From the IMG/VR virus record IMGVR_UViG_3300035180_001210, positions 1-41,915 of that record: 41,915 nt of DNA, one strand, 5' to 3'. The notes under the pieces were generated by a model. That model had not been told where the DNA came from. It saw only the letters and a list, made by a program, of their open reading frames with translations, and did no database searches. The DNA is from a virus. Shown one piece after another: positions 22,746-32,300 of this stretch. Numbering within the stretch: position 1 is the first letter of the stretch; each line of letters opens with the position of its first letter. The position numbers and the translations under genes were made by a program.

Positions 22746-24101
22746 GTGCCGTACGCCACTCAACGAGATAGGACGCCGAACCCGCTGGAGGTTACGCGCA
22801 CGCCCTGGCCCGTCCCGCCGCTCAATCTCATGATGACGAGCGGCTTCGAGCCAGGGTTGATCGACCTTTGCTGGTCGAATCCAGCGGAGCTGCCTGAAAA
22901 CGGTCGTTTTCGGCTGCATGGGGTGAACGTCTACCGATCGTTCGACTCCGAGTTCGGCCCGTTCGAGCGCATCACCGAGCTGCCGGTCGGCGCGACCTTC
23001 TGGCGCGACCAGACGAACAACGAGGTGATCGTCGACGAGGACGTCAGCGATCGGTTCATCCTACGTGGCCCCTCGTCTTCGGGGCAGGATGCCGATCGCT
23101 ACGTCTTCCAGACGGTCTTCCGCCCCATTGTCAAGGAAGGTTCACAGGGGATCTTCGCGAACTACCCGGGGGATGTCCGGGTGTTCGTGGATGGGGTCGA
23201 GGCACGGGTCTCACGGGTCTACGGCCAGACAGGCGAGATCGAGATCAATCCGACCAGCTACCCCGACGTGGGCACGCAGAAGCTGATCCCCGCCGTGGTG
23301 CCGGGTCCGAACAGTGTCGTGACCTGCACCTACCGCCGTCAGAAGTCCCTGCTCCGCACGGACCTGATGCAGCGCATCTTCTACCGGGTGACCACCGTGG
23401 GCGTACCCACGGAACAGGATCCGGCGAACTGTGGCGTGGACGACCTCATGGAGACGCCGCTGGAAAGCGCCGCCGCCACACATTCGTTCGAGGTCGAGAA
23501 GCTCGACTACATCTGGAAGGAAGCGATCCGGCGCAACCGCTGGATCCTGGAGGAGGGTGGCGAGCGTGTCCGGGTGCTCCTCAAGAAGCACGTCGGCATC
23601 CCCTGCCCCTGCATCCCGGACTTCCACCACAAGCAGCCTCAGAACGACTGCCTGATCTGCTACGGCACGGGGTTCGTGGACGGCTACGATGGCCCGTTCG
23701 AGCTGATCATCGCCCCGGATGACGCCGAGCGCCGTATCAGCCAGAAGGACATCGGCAGGACCGTCGAGCACACCTACGAGGTGTGGACGGGGCCGACCCC
23801 AGTGCTGTCCCACCGGGACGTCATCGTGAAGTACAACGGGGATCGCTACTCGATCGGGGCCATCCGCAACCCATCGGCACGGGGCACCTACCTCCAGCAG
23901 CACTTCTCGATCGGCCACTTCGATGACGCCGACATTCGGTACAAGGTCCCGATGGGGACCCGCATCCGGTACGGTGCAGCGCAGTTCGCCCCCTCCAGCC
24001 CCGAGCAAGAGGGCGAGTACGGGGTCACTAACGATCCCGATGTGCCCGCCGAGCGTCAGTTCCGCGGCAGAACTCCTGTCTGGGAGAACATCGAGGACTG
24101 A
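22746..24101 (+). CDS. Large connector- or head-tail-type structural protein with Cys cluster
   Basis: 451 aa, GTG start with AGGAGG nine bases upstream. The N-terminal 90 residues resemble a fibronectin-III-like domain (GLIDLCWSNPAE, GVNVYRSFDSEFGPFERI). The middle has VRVFVDGVEARVSRVYGQTG. Residues about 275-320 carry CPC and, after a spacer, CLICYGTGFVDGYDGP, a likely metal site. I recall similar proteins next to neck genes in other large phages, but without a proven role. The stop overlaps the next start. Probably part of the head-tail joining region. Confidence 0.65.
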   Translation: MPYATQRDRTPNPLEVTRTPWPVPPLNLMMTSGFEPGLIDLCWSNPAELPENGRFRLHGVNVYRSFDSEFGPFERITELPVGATFWRDQTNNEVIVDEDVSDRFILRGPSSSGQDADRYVFQTVFRPIVKEGSQGIFANYPGDVRVFVDGVEARVSRVYGQTGEIEINPTSYPDVGTQKLIPAVVPGPNSVVTCTYRRQKSLLRTDLMQRIFYRVTTVGVPTEQDPANCGVDDLMETPLESAAATHSFEVEKLDYIWKEAIRRNRWILEEGGERVRVLLKKHVGIPCPCIPDFHHKQPQNDCLICYGTGFVDGYDGPFELIIAPDDAERRISQKDIGRTVEHTYEVWTGPTPVLSHRDVIVKYNGDRYSIGAIRNPSARGTYLQQHFSIGHFDDADIRYKVPMGTRIRYGAAQFAPSSPEQEGEYGVTNDPDVPAERQFRGRTPVWENIED

Positions 24102-24619
24102 TGGCGAAGTCATACTTCAAGGTCACTCAGATCAAGCTCGCGCCGCTTCTGCCGGCTGCGGCGTTGCAGCAGTTCGACCCGGACAAGGTCCTCAGGCGCC
24201 TCCGCAACGAGGTCCTGAAGAAGGTCCGCGATAGCATCACCCAAACGACCTTCTCTTCACGGGCGAAGATCGCCCTGGCGAAGGCGATCAAGATGACCAT
24301 CGGGCCGCGCAGCCTGACCATCAGCTCCACCCACCCGGCCTTTCGCATCTTCATTGAGGGGCGCCGGAAGCGTCAGATGAAGTGGCTCGTGAAGGCCCGG
24401 GCCCCAATTCCGATCATCACCGAGTCCGGTGTGATGATCTTCCGTTCCGCGACCCCGAAGTCGATGCAGGACGGCAAGTGGGTGCACCCGGGGTCCAAGT
24501 CGTCGGACTTCTTCGACAAGGCCCGAGGTACGGCGCGAAAGACGATCAAAGCCCGGCTCATGAAGGAGTTCCAGGCCCAACTCAAGGCCGGCATAAATAA
24601 GGGAGCGAAGTCTCGATGA
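24101..24619 (+). CDS. Small basic structural protein, possibly HK97 gp10/neck-like
   Basis: 172 aa and strongly basic, starting in the stop codon of the preceding gene. VLRRLRNEVLKKVRDSITQT is followed by SSTHPAFRIFIEGRRKRQMK and IPIITESGVMIFRSATPKSM, then KARGTARKTIKARLMKEF. Length, order (helix, beta core, basic C-terminal helix) and place resemble tail-completion or gp10-like proteins of other phages. The assignment is tentative. It overlaps the next gene by four bases (ATGA). Confidence 0.55.
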   Translation: MAKSYFKVTQIKLAPLLPAAALQQFDPDKVLRRLRNEVLKKVRDSITQTTFSSRAKIALAKAIKMTIGPRSLTISSTHPAFRIFIEGRRKRQMKWLVKARAPIPIITESGVMIFRSATPKSMQDGKWVHPGSKSSDFFDKARGTARKTIKARLMKEFQAQLKAGINKGAKSR

Positions 24620-25218
24620 GTGACATCCGCGTCGTCGCAGTCAAGACGGGGATCGTCTTCATCGAGGACATCGGTGTCGATGTCCCCTACGGCAATGTCG
24701 TATCCATTCCCGCCGAGCAGGCGCTGCGCTCGAAGGACCTGTATCGGTACCTGAGTCAGCGGGTGCTCTTCCAGCTCCACGCCGGTGCTGTGCACGGGCC
24801 CAGCCCGATGCCACTGACGGACCTACCGAAGCCCGAGCCGGCACCCCCTGCACCACCCCCGGGCAGCCAACGGGACGTGGCTCTGGACCAGCAGGTGTCC
24901 ATGCTGCGGGCCGCCCTGGAGCAACGGGAGGCAGTCTTCGTGGCCGTGCTCTCGGCACAGCAGGCGCAGTTCGCAGAGGTGCTCGAAGCCCTTCGGCGGC
25001 AGCCACAGACGATCGTCGTCCAAGCTACCCCCCACGGTGCTACCCACCCCGCTTTGTCGTCGATGCCCTCCACCGATGCCCCGATGTTCATCCCGAGCGA
25101 GATCAAGCCGAAGGATGTCGATGCTCGGGTGAACATCGAGTCCACGTCGCAGGAATCCGGGGTCGCCGATGCCTCCGCTGCCCTCCGCCGTCTGCGTGGC
25201 GGGCGGCAGAGTCAATAA
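24616..25218 (+). CDS. Protein with Pro-rich linker and coiled coil, function unknown
   Basis: 200 aa. Residues 1-55 form a compact domain (VVAVKTGIVFIEDIGVDVPY, RSKDLYRYLSQRV), followed by a Pro-rich linker (PLTDLPKPEPAPPAPPPG). Next is a long helix (LDQQVSMLRAALEQREAVFV; FAEVLEALRRQP), then a polar tail ending in LRRLRGGRQSQ. Overlap with the preceding gene implies coupled translation. No enzymatic motif; perhaps a scaffold or linker of the neck or baseplate. Confidence 0.6.
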   Translation: MSDIRVVAVKTGIVFIEDIGVDVPYGNVVSIPAEQALRSKDLYRYLSQRVLFQLHAGAVHGPSPMPLTDLPKPEPAPPAPPPGSQRDVALDQQVSMLRAALEQREAVFVAVLSAQQAQFAEVLEALRRQPQTIVVQATPHGATHPALSSMPSTDAPMFIPSEIKPKDVDARVNIESTSQESGVADASAALRRLRGGRQSQ

Positions 25219-25254
25219 ACCTCTTACGTGCCGCGTCCCCATAGGAGAAGCCCC

Positions 25255-25722
25255 ATGCACCCGAAGCAGTCATCCCTCCTTCAGCGCGCCCAGACGGTCG
25301 TCGCTTCGATCAGCCGCGAAGCCGCGGTGGTCCTGTGGAAGTACGTCGATCCGGACAACGCGAAGGAGTTCTACCTCAAGACCCGTCGCAAGACGGTCAA
25401 GTCGCCCTGGTCGGCCAAGAGCTTCCAGGCGACCGCAGAGCGGTTCTCCATCGGCGACGTCGGCAAGGAGCTGAAGGCCGACAACGCGAAGGTCAAGAAC
25501 GCCCTCTGGAAGTACACGGATGACGCGGGCAACGAGTTCTACCTCCCGACCCGCCTCACCACGACGCTCAAGTCGCCGTTCACCGGCAAGGCGTTCACGC
25601 CCAAGCCCGAGAAGGACGCCCTGACGGACGTGTCGAGCGAGATCCGCGACGAGCAGAAGGACAAGGCGAAGCCGAAGTCCAAGACCAAGAAGGCCAGCGA
25701 CGATCCGTCCTGGCGAGCCTGA
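25255..25722 (+). CDS. Basic protein with an internal duplication (LWKY repeat)
   Basis: 155 aa, ribosome binding site AGGAGA. Two related units of about 30 residues, ALWKYTDDAGNEFYLPTRLT and, earlier, VLWKYVDPDNAKEFYLKTRR, each followed by KSPWSAKSF or KSPFTGKAF. The unit looks like a small beta domain. The C-terminal 30 residues are Lys/Asp-rich (DKAKPKSKTKKASDD). Its N terminus (SLLQRAQTVVASISREAA) is an amphipathic helix. Role unknown; the next gene follows after two bases. Confidence 0.65.
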   Translation: MHPKQSSLLQRAQTVVASISREAAVVLWKYVDPDNAKEFYLKTRRKTVKSPWSAKSFQATAERFSIGDVGKELKADNAKVKNALWKYTDDAGNEFYLPTRLTTTLKSPFTGKAFTPKPEKDALTDVSSEIRDEQKDKAKPKSKTKKASDDPSWRA

Positions 25723-25724
25723 TC

Positions 25725-26444
25725 ATGGACAAGAAGGCAGCTACCACGCCCAGTCCAGAGAAGATCGCAGAGTCGACCCATGCCCTGTGGCATGACCCGA
25801 CCACCTACGACCCGTTCCGGCACGGGCCCCCCTACCTACCGAACACGGGGCGAACGATGTCAACAGTGAAGGCAGCGAGTACGAAGCGTGCGGACCATGT
25901 CGATCTCCACGCTCTCTGCGCCAGCTTGTGCGCGGAGTATGGGGAGGATGCCGCGAGCGAGCTGTCTGTGCTGTTGGCCTTCCTTCGGGCGGCGGCCTTC
26001 GTCCACCAGACACACCACTGGCAGACGCGCGGGCAGACCTACTACGGCGACCACCTTCTCTTCGAGCGCCTCTACGGGGAGTCCGTCGCGCTGATCGACG
26101 ACATCGCCGAACGCGCCGTGGGCTCGGTCCCGAACATGGGGCATCTTCTCGTGCAGCCCCTTCTCCAGGCGGGGCACCTAGCCCGTCTCGTGTGGATGTT
26201 CCACCCGCAGGAGGAGCACGAGACCCAGATGGGTCCGGACAGCTACGCCGCCACGAGCCTCGCGGTGGAGCGCCACCTGCTCGACGTCATCCCCATCCTG
26301 CGTGGCCGCATGGAGGCCGCGGGCCGACTGTCGCTGGGCACGGACAACCTGCTCCAGGGCGTCTCGGACAAGCACGAGAGCTTCATCTACCTGCTGCAAC
26401 AGCGCACCAAGGTGGGCAGCACGTACAAGTACGATCGCCGTTGA
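25725..26444 (+). CDS. Dps/ferritin-like protein with full ferroxidase site
   Basis: 239 aa. The Dps signature is clear: HW at 98-99, then H110, E114, D125 and E129 (segment ALIDDIAERAVG), at the same spacing as H51, H63, D67, D78 and E82 of E. coli Dps; only D67 is replaced by Glu. Dps proteins oxidise Fe(II) at this site, store the iron in a 12-mer and often bind DNA. The protein is about 70 residues longer than typical, with a 50-residue N-terminal extension (SPEKIAESTHALWHDPTTYD). An in-frame ATG at 25857 would give a shorter form without it. The gene lies between connector-like genes and 20 bases before the actin-like gene, so it is probably expressed with virion genes. Confidence 0.85.
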   Translation: MDKKAATTPSPEKIAESTHALWHDPTTYDPFRHGPPYLPNTGRTMSTVKAASTKRADHVDLHALCASLCAEYGEDAASELSVLLAFLRAAAFVHQTHHWQTRGQTYYGDHLLFERLYGESVALIDDIAERAVGSVPNMGHLLVQPLLQAGHLARLVWMFHPQEEHETQMGPDSYAATSLAVERHLLDVIPILRGRMEAAGRLSLGTDNLLQGVSDKHESFIYLLQQRTKVGSTYKYDRR

Positions 26445-26464
26445 GTCGGCGCAGAAGGGATGGA

Positions 26465-27481
26465 ATGAACATGGCTGCGGACAAGGAACTGAAGACGGGC
26501 GTGGGGCTCGACATCGGGACGATGAACATCGTCTCGGCACGTACGAGCGGCAGCAAGACGGTCACGAAGCGCGTCCGGGACGCCTTCCTCGATCTCGACG
26601 TCGACGCGAAGAAGTCGCTCAAGATGTCGAAGGTCAACTACGTAGAGAAGGACGGCCAGCTCGTCGTCATCGGCGACTCCGCCCTCACGATGGCGAACCT
26701 GTTCAAGCGTGAGGTCAGACGCCCCCTTGCCCGGGGCGTCATCTCCGCCGCCGAGCTGGACGCACAGGAGATGCTGAGCCTCCTGATCTACCACGTGCTG
26801 GAAGCCCCCATCACGAAGGACGAGCACTGCTACTACAGCGTGCCCTCCGCGCCGATCGACGACCCGGGGCAGGACGTGCACTACCACACGGAGATCTTCC
26901 GCAAGATTCTCGCGGAGCACGGGTACACGCCCCACCCGATGAACGAGGCGATGGCGATCATCTACAGCCAGTGCGCCGAGACGGGCTTCTCGGGACTGTC
27001 CGTGAGCTTCGGGTCGGGTATGTGCAACGTCGCCCTCGCGTTCCAGACCGTCAGCGGCCTGGAGTTCGCGGTTGCTCGTGGCGGCGACTGGATCGACTCT
27101 CACGCGGCAAAGGCCCTCGGCTCCACCTCGGCACGTATGTGCGCGATCAAGGAGAAGGGCGTCAACCTCATGAAGCCGGTCGGCCGTGAGCAGGAGGCGA
27201 TCGCCCTCTACATCGGGGCCCTCATCACCTACTGCCTGGAGAACATCGCGAACCAGTTCAAGGCGTCGCGTGGCTCGATCGATCTCCCCGAGGCCATCCC
27301 GTTCATCGTATCTGGCGGGACGAGCAAGGCGGAGGGTTTCATGGACCTCTTCCGGATCAAGTTCGACGAGGTCAAGAAAAAGGGCTTCCCCATCGAGATC
27401 AGCGAGGTTCGTCAGGCGACGGATCCCCTGACGGCCGTTGCCGAGGGTCTCCTCGTCCTCGCGGCTGAAGAAGACGTCTGA
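26465..27481 (+). CDS. Actin-like ATPase (ParM/MreB/MamK superfamily)
   Basis: 338 aa, start ATG 26465 with GGGATGG upstream. It has the actin-fold ATPase landmarks: phosphate-1 loop GVGLDIGTMNIVSA near the N terminus, phosphate-2 loop LSVSFGSGMCNVALAF around residues 180-195, and the adenosine motif FIVSGGTSKAEGF around 280-292. In the phosphate-2 loop the usual Asp (as in actin's DSGDG) is Ser, so catalysis may differ or use another residue. Such proteins form filaments that segregate DNA or position organelles. A phage copy may move phage DNA or a replication centre, or be host-derived; the virion-gene neighbourhood gives no answer. Confidence 0.85.
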   Translation: MNMAADKELKTGVGLDIGTMNIVSARTSGSKTVTKRVRDAFLDLDVDAKKSLKMSKVNYVEKDGQLVVIGDSALTMANLFKREVRRPLARGVISAAELDAQEMLSLLIYHVLEAPITKDEHCYYSVPSAPIDDPGQDVHYHTEIFRKILAEHGYTPHPMNEAMAIIYSQCAETGFSGLSVSFGSGMCNVALAFQTVSGLEFAVARGGDWIDSHAAKALGSTSARMCAIKEKGVNLMKPVGREQEAIALYIGALITYCLENIANQFKASRGSIDLPEAIPFIVSGGTSKAEGFMDLFRIKFDEVKKKGFPIEISEVRQATDPLTAVAEGLLVLAAEEDV

Positions 27482-27517
27482 TCGTCCTCCCCTGTCACAG
27501 ACCAGGAGGGTGATTCG

Positions 27518-28696
27518 ATGTTCTACAATCTCGTCAACTCGTTGAAGCGGCGCATCATCCTGGAGCTACAGGACAGCTTTTCGCGTCACCCGATCTACGC
27601 CAAGGTCGCGCCGAACATACAGAACAAGTTCTCTTTCGAGCAGCGGCCCCAGTTCGGAATCGTGGTCAAGGGATCGAGTGCCAACAAGGTCCAGCTCTCG
27701 GCGGACAACTTCAAGGGCACCGTGCAGAGCCACGTGATGCTCGCCTACGTGGGCGAGCCCACGTACCCGCTCGAATGGGTGCGTGAGGACCTGAAGACGA
27801 TCGAGGCCAACGGCGGCTACATGCCGACCATGCCCGGCGTCTACTACATGGAGATCCTCACGGCCCCCACAACCCCCAATGAGCCGGGGACGTATGCCCT
27901 GGACCCGCTCGTGACGGTGCCCGACGAGGCCCTGTTGCATTTCGTGTCCGGCATCGAACAGGAGGCACAGCTACAGAACCTGCCCGTCAAGAAGACGCTG
28001 CGGCTGTGGCTCAACCGCCGCGTCCTACTTGCCGAGGGGCGGGACTACTCCGTCAACTACGCGTCGGGGGCCATTCGGTTTCTGGCCAGGTTCGATCCGG
28101 GGTCGATGGTCACGGCCAGCTACCGCTACGCCGTGCCCTCCATCGGGCCGATCGACTGGTACTGGAACACGGCCGACTTCACGACCCTGCCCGGCGTCAC
28201 ACTGGCCTTCGGGAAGCGTGCGAAGGCCGGGGACAAGGTCGCCGTGGTCGTGCACTCGGAACGTCGGGACGTGGCCAATGCGTACGGCGGACGGTTCGAC
28301 GTATCCCTCGACCTCGACGTGATCTCGACCGACCCGAACCAGTTGGAGGAGATCGCGGACCTCTCCGTCATGTACCTCTGGGGCGAGAAGCGCTCGGGCC
28401 TGTCGTTCGACGGCATCGAGGTCGTGGACGTCTCCATGGGGGGCGAGGCCGAGGACACCTACGACGAGCAGGCTGAGCTGATGTACTACACGGGCTCACT
28501 GTCCGTGCAGTTGCAGGCCGAGTGGGAGATCCATATCCCACTGCCCCTCACCATCACACGTGTGATGCCTGCCGGAGCCGAAGACGGACTCGCGGGCGCC
28601 AACGCACCCCCACTTCAGGTCGCGACCAGTGACCTGCTGTTCCAGACGGTGCCGGTCAACGTGGGCCGGAATAACTCGTTTGAACGAATCACCTGA
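27518..28696 (+). CDS. Neck- or tail-terminator-like virion structural protein
   Basis: 392 aa with ribosome binding site AGGAGGG. N-terminal helix (YNLVNSLKRRIILELQDSFS), then a beta-rich middle (PLEWVREDLKTIEANGGYMP; RDYSVNYASGAIRFLARFDP). The C-terminal half has DVSLDLDVISTDPNQLEEIA, DLSVMYLWGEKRSGLSF, GIEVVDVSMGGEAEDTYDE and LSVQLQAEWEIHIPLP, which I recall from phage proteins near neck or tail-end genes. The last eight codons (AAT AAC TCG TTT GAA CGA ATC ACC) differ from the gene's usual codons. Probably involved in head-tail joining or tail termination. Confidence 0.65.
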   Translation: MFYNLVNSLKRRIILELQDSFSRHPIYAKVAPNIQNKFSFEQRPQFGIVVKGSSANKVQLSADNFKGTVQSHVMLAYVGEPTYPLEWVREDLKTIEANGGYMPTMPGVYYMEILTAPTTPNEPGTYALDPLVTVPDEALLHFVSGIEQEAQLQNLPVKKTLRLWLNRRVLLAEGRDYSVNYASGAIRFLARFDPGSMVTASYRYAVPSIGPIDWYWNTADFTTLPGVTLAFGKRAKAGDKVAVVVHSERRDVANAYGGRFDVSLDLDVISTDPNQLEEIADLSVMYLWGEKRSGLSFDGIEVVDVSMGGEAEDTYDEQAELMYYTGSLSVQLQAEWEIHIPLPLTITRVMPAGAEDGLAGANAPPLQVATSDLLFQTVPVNVGRNNSFERIT

Positions 28697-28723
28697 AAAT
28701 AGATATCGGATCGGAGACACGCC

Positions 28724-29149
28724 ATGCCCAAGTACGTGTTCGAGTGTGCCGGCTGCACCCTGTGCTTCGAGCGGTCGTTCAAGATGGGGGATCACGTGGA
28801 TCACCCGTGCCCCTCGTGTGGCAATCCCGCACCACGGGTCATCGAGGGGTTCGCCTTCCAGTTCACCGGGACGGGGGGTGCCCCCGGGAACACAGGCGTC
28901 CACGACCTGGACTACCCGACGGCCGACAAGATCGTGGGCAGGGACGCGGACCTTCGGAAGGAAGTCCTCTCGGCCCGGGACGAGGCGAAGAACGGCCTCC
29001 GGAAGCAGGCGGGGATCAACGGCCTCCAGCGGATCAACGGGGAGGACGGGTCCATCGAGTACCACGCGATGAACAAGCCCACGATCGAGGCCAGGCGGAA
29101 ATTGGCAGATCAGGCGATTCAGGCAGCTCGGGCAAGAAAGAACGCCTGA
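28724..29149 (+). CDS. FmdB-like zinc-ribbon protein
   Basis: 141 aa. The N terminus PKYVFECAGCTLCFERSFKM followed by CPSCGNPAPRVIEGFAFQF is the classical FmdB-type zinc ribbon (two Cys pairs, CAGC and CPSC). A Thr/Gly-rich linker and a charged helix follow (RKLADQAIQAARARKN). FmdB-like ribbons occur in regulators and in phage genes of unknown role. It precedes the tail sheath gene by a 214-base regulatory gap. Confidence 0.75.
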   Translation: MPKYVFECAGCTLCFERSFKMGDHVDHPCPSCGNPAPRVIEGFAFQFTGTGGAPGNTGVHDLDYPTADKIVGRDADLRKEVLSARDEAKNGLRKQAGINGLQRINGEDGSIEYHAMNKPTIEARRKLADQAIQAARARKNA

Positions 29150-29363
29150 CTTGGGGGGCGTAGTTTTTTCTCTTGTGTGCGTTCCCCCGTAGAGAGCGCC
29201 GCAGTTTCGGAGCCGGTGTCAGGGCCGGGCGAAAGCACACGACCCTCATAATCAGATGCACATCCGGATCGAATGCAGAGGGAAGCCGCACACCCGTCCT
29301 TGAGGGATCGGGATCAAATCGGATTCACCGCCCTCTATAGGCCCCCACTCACTGGAGACTCGG
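29150..29363 (+). promoter_or_regulatory. Leader region of the tail sheath gene
   Basis: A gap of 214 bases, long for this window. TTTTTTCTCTTGTGTGC (29164-29180) lies between GGGGG (29153-29157) and CCCCC (29185-29189), which could pair as a weak hairpin. It belongs to the TTCTTrTG-like set of leader motifs. CATAAT at 29247-29252 is a possible -10 element without a good -35. A highly expressed sheath gene would be expected to have its own promoter here. Confidence 0.35.
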
Positions 29364-32300
29364 ATGGCTATCGGCCCGTTCATCAGCTACGCCCCGCCTG
29401 GCACCTACACGCGCACGCTCGCCGAGAACAACGCCTCGAACGTTGTCCCCGGGCTGCGTATCCCGGTGATCATCGGAGTCGGCCAGGAGGAGCTGGAGAC
29501 TCTGGACCTCGAACTCGTTCGCGGCTCCAGCTCGTACGTCGACACGGCGGTCACCGCCGAGGACGTCAGCGAGGAATGGGTGGTCGATGCGACCAACCCC
29601 CAGAACCTGATCCTCGGGGTACAGGACGGCACCCGGACGCAGTTCCGAGTACGTAACTTCCCGATCGTCAAGGGCGACGGCCTTGGCCAGGTCACGAACG
29701 ACGTCCGCAACGTCATCGTGACGGTCAACGGCACCTCGGTCGCCATCGGCGCGGTGCAGGGCTCCAAGGGCCTCGTGACCCTCCAGGTCGCCACCCAGCC
29801 GGATGACATCGTTCGGTGCAGCTACCAGTTCCACCGTGGTGACACCTCGTTCACCGACACCGTGTCGGACCAGGTGACGACGGCCAGCGCAGCGCTCATC
29901 ACGCCGGGCTTCGAGCCGTACAACATCACGGCCGGCACGAGCGACACCTTCGTCCTCACCGTCAACGGCGCACAGGCGACCCTCGCCCTGCTCCCGAACT
30001 CGGCCTCGACGGCAGCCTCGCTCAAGTCCCAGATCGATGCCGCGGGTGTTCCCGGGTTGTCGACGTCGATCTTCGTCGACAACCAGGGGCTCAACCACCT
30101 TCAGTTCACGGCCAGCGTCTCGCTCGTCGTGGGTGCGGGCAACGCGAACGGACCCTTTGGGTTCACGTCGAACACGAGCACGGCCCGCAACGCGACCTTC
30201 AAGGTCTTCCAGCGCCCCATCGTGGACGGCACCGGCGGCGGCATCACGACCACCGACCCGAGCAAGGTCGTCGTCAAGGTGAACGGCATCCAGGTGCTGG
30301 CCACCGCGGTCGACGGCACGAACGGTCTCGTGACGCTCGGCGCGCCTCCGGCTCCCGGCAGCAGCGTGACCATCCAGTACGCGGCGAACACGTGGCAGGA
30401 CACCTACGACCAGCTCCCGAACACGCTCGTCACGACGGTCATCCGTTGCGGCATCGCGGCGGGCCGGTCGGACTACATCCAGGGCCAGGACTTCGTCATC
30501 GCGAACCCGAGCCTGGACACGTCGATCATCAACTGGGGCACCAGCTACACGGTGTCGAACACCAAGGCCACCCCGGGTGCGACCGCGTTCGGCTCCACGC
30601 AGGTCGTCCCCACCCTGGTCGATCAGCAGATGTTCCTTGCCCAGTGCACCGCGGTGACCGACACCTCGGTCGTACCGGCGGTGGTCTCGACGACGGACTT
30701 CCTCCTCCCCGAGATCCCCACGGTCGGCAACGGCCGCAACACGACGCTCGGCGCATCGACGTTCGCCTCGGTCACGAACGGGCGCATCGACCTGCCCTCG
30801 AACCGTCCCGACCTCGTGAAGGTCTGGGCTGGCCGCAACCTCCGTGACGCCCTCAACCGTGGGCAGCTCACGGTCACCGCCGTCGACGGCCCGAACCGCA
30901 AGATCACCCTCAAGGATGCGATCGCGCCGGACGAGACGGTCTTCGCGACCTTCTACTACAACAACGTCTCCGACGACACGTTCCTCCTGACCTGCCTCAC
31001 GCCCGGCCCCGTCGGCCAGGGGCAGTTTTCTCTCTTCTCGGCTCTGCGGAACAAGAACCTCAACCAGGTGCGCCTCGGCACCAAGTCGGGCTTCTCGCAG
31101 ACCATCCAGTGGCCGCGTGGGGTCGAGACGATCCCGGACGCGTTCCACACGGGTGCCGGTACCCCCGTCAGCGAGACCGTGACGGTCACGTTCGGCACGG
31201 CGGCGGCAGAGAACGCGGTCTACACGACGAAGGGCGCGAGCCCCTGGTCGTTCTACGCGGGCACCTCGTCCACGTGGGTCACGAAGGTCAACGGGTCGAA
31301 CGTCACGACGAACCTCGCCGTCGCACATCGCGGCTACCTCGTGAGCGGCCACGTTCCCGTCAGCGGTGGTGGCACGATCACCATCCCCGCCTCGCCGAAC
31401 AACGTCCTGAACCTCTCGATCGACGGTACGAACGTCGCAGTCGCCGTCACGGCAGGCGCACGTACCCCGGCCCAGATCGTCTCGGACCTCAACGCCGCGA
31501 TCGACCTCGTGGTGCCGTTCGCCCCCGGCCCCAACAACCTGGCGAGCTTCGTCCAGGTCGGCGGTCCGACCGGCGACGTCATGTTCGTCATCAAGAGCTT
31601 CTCGACCCCGGGCGCCCTGCCCGGCGGGTTCGACGCCGCGAGCTACGTCCGCATCATGCAGGGGACGGTCGAGGGCACCCTCGGCTTCGCCACCTACGCA
31701 CGTGCAGACGGCACCTCGGGCGCCATCAACAAGCCGGCGACGCTCCTCGGGACGCTCGCAGGTCCGTTCAACATCACCGCGGGTCTGAACGACACGCTCA
31801 AGGTGCGGGTGAACGGCGTCGACTACGCGATCACCCTGCCCTCGGGCGCGGCGGTCGCAACGTCGGCGGTGGTGCTCGCCATCAACGCGGTGCCGGGCCT
31901 CACGTCGCTCGCCAACGCAGGGACGCTCGCGAACCTCGATCAGCTCCGCCTGACGAGTTCGACGAACAACCCCCAGAGCAGCCTCGTCATCCTCGACGGC
32001 AACGCGAACGTGGTCCTCGGCTTCACCCAGGGCGATCAGGCGAGCCAGACGCTCGTCAGCGTCCAGGAAGTCGCCGACGCCCTCATGGCAACGGGCAGCT
32101 TCGCCTCGGGTGCCGTGGCGTACGCGGACACGATCAGCGGGAACACCTTCCTGACGATCGAGTCGCTCACGACGGGTGCCGCGACATCGAGCATCGGCTT
32201 CGTCTCCTCGACGAACTCGGCGTTCAACCAGCTCTCGGGTACGAAGATCGTCCCGGGCACCGATGGTGACAACGGCGAAGACGCACGTGACAACTTCACG

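Noticed and set aside
29349-31352. 667-aa minus-strand open frame
   Set aside because: Arg/Val/Asp-rich complement of the sheath gene; arises from strongly biased codon use.
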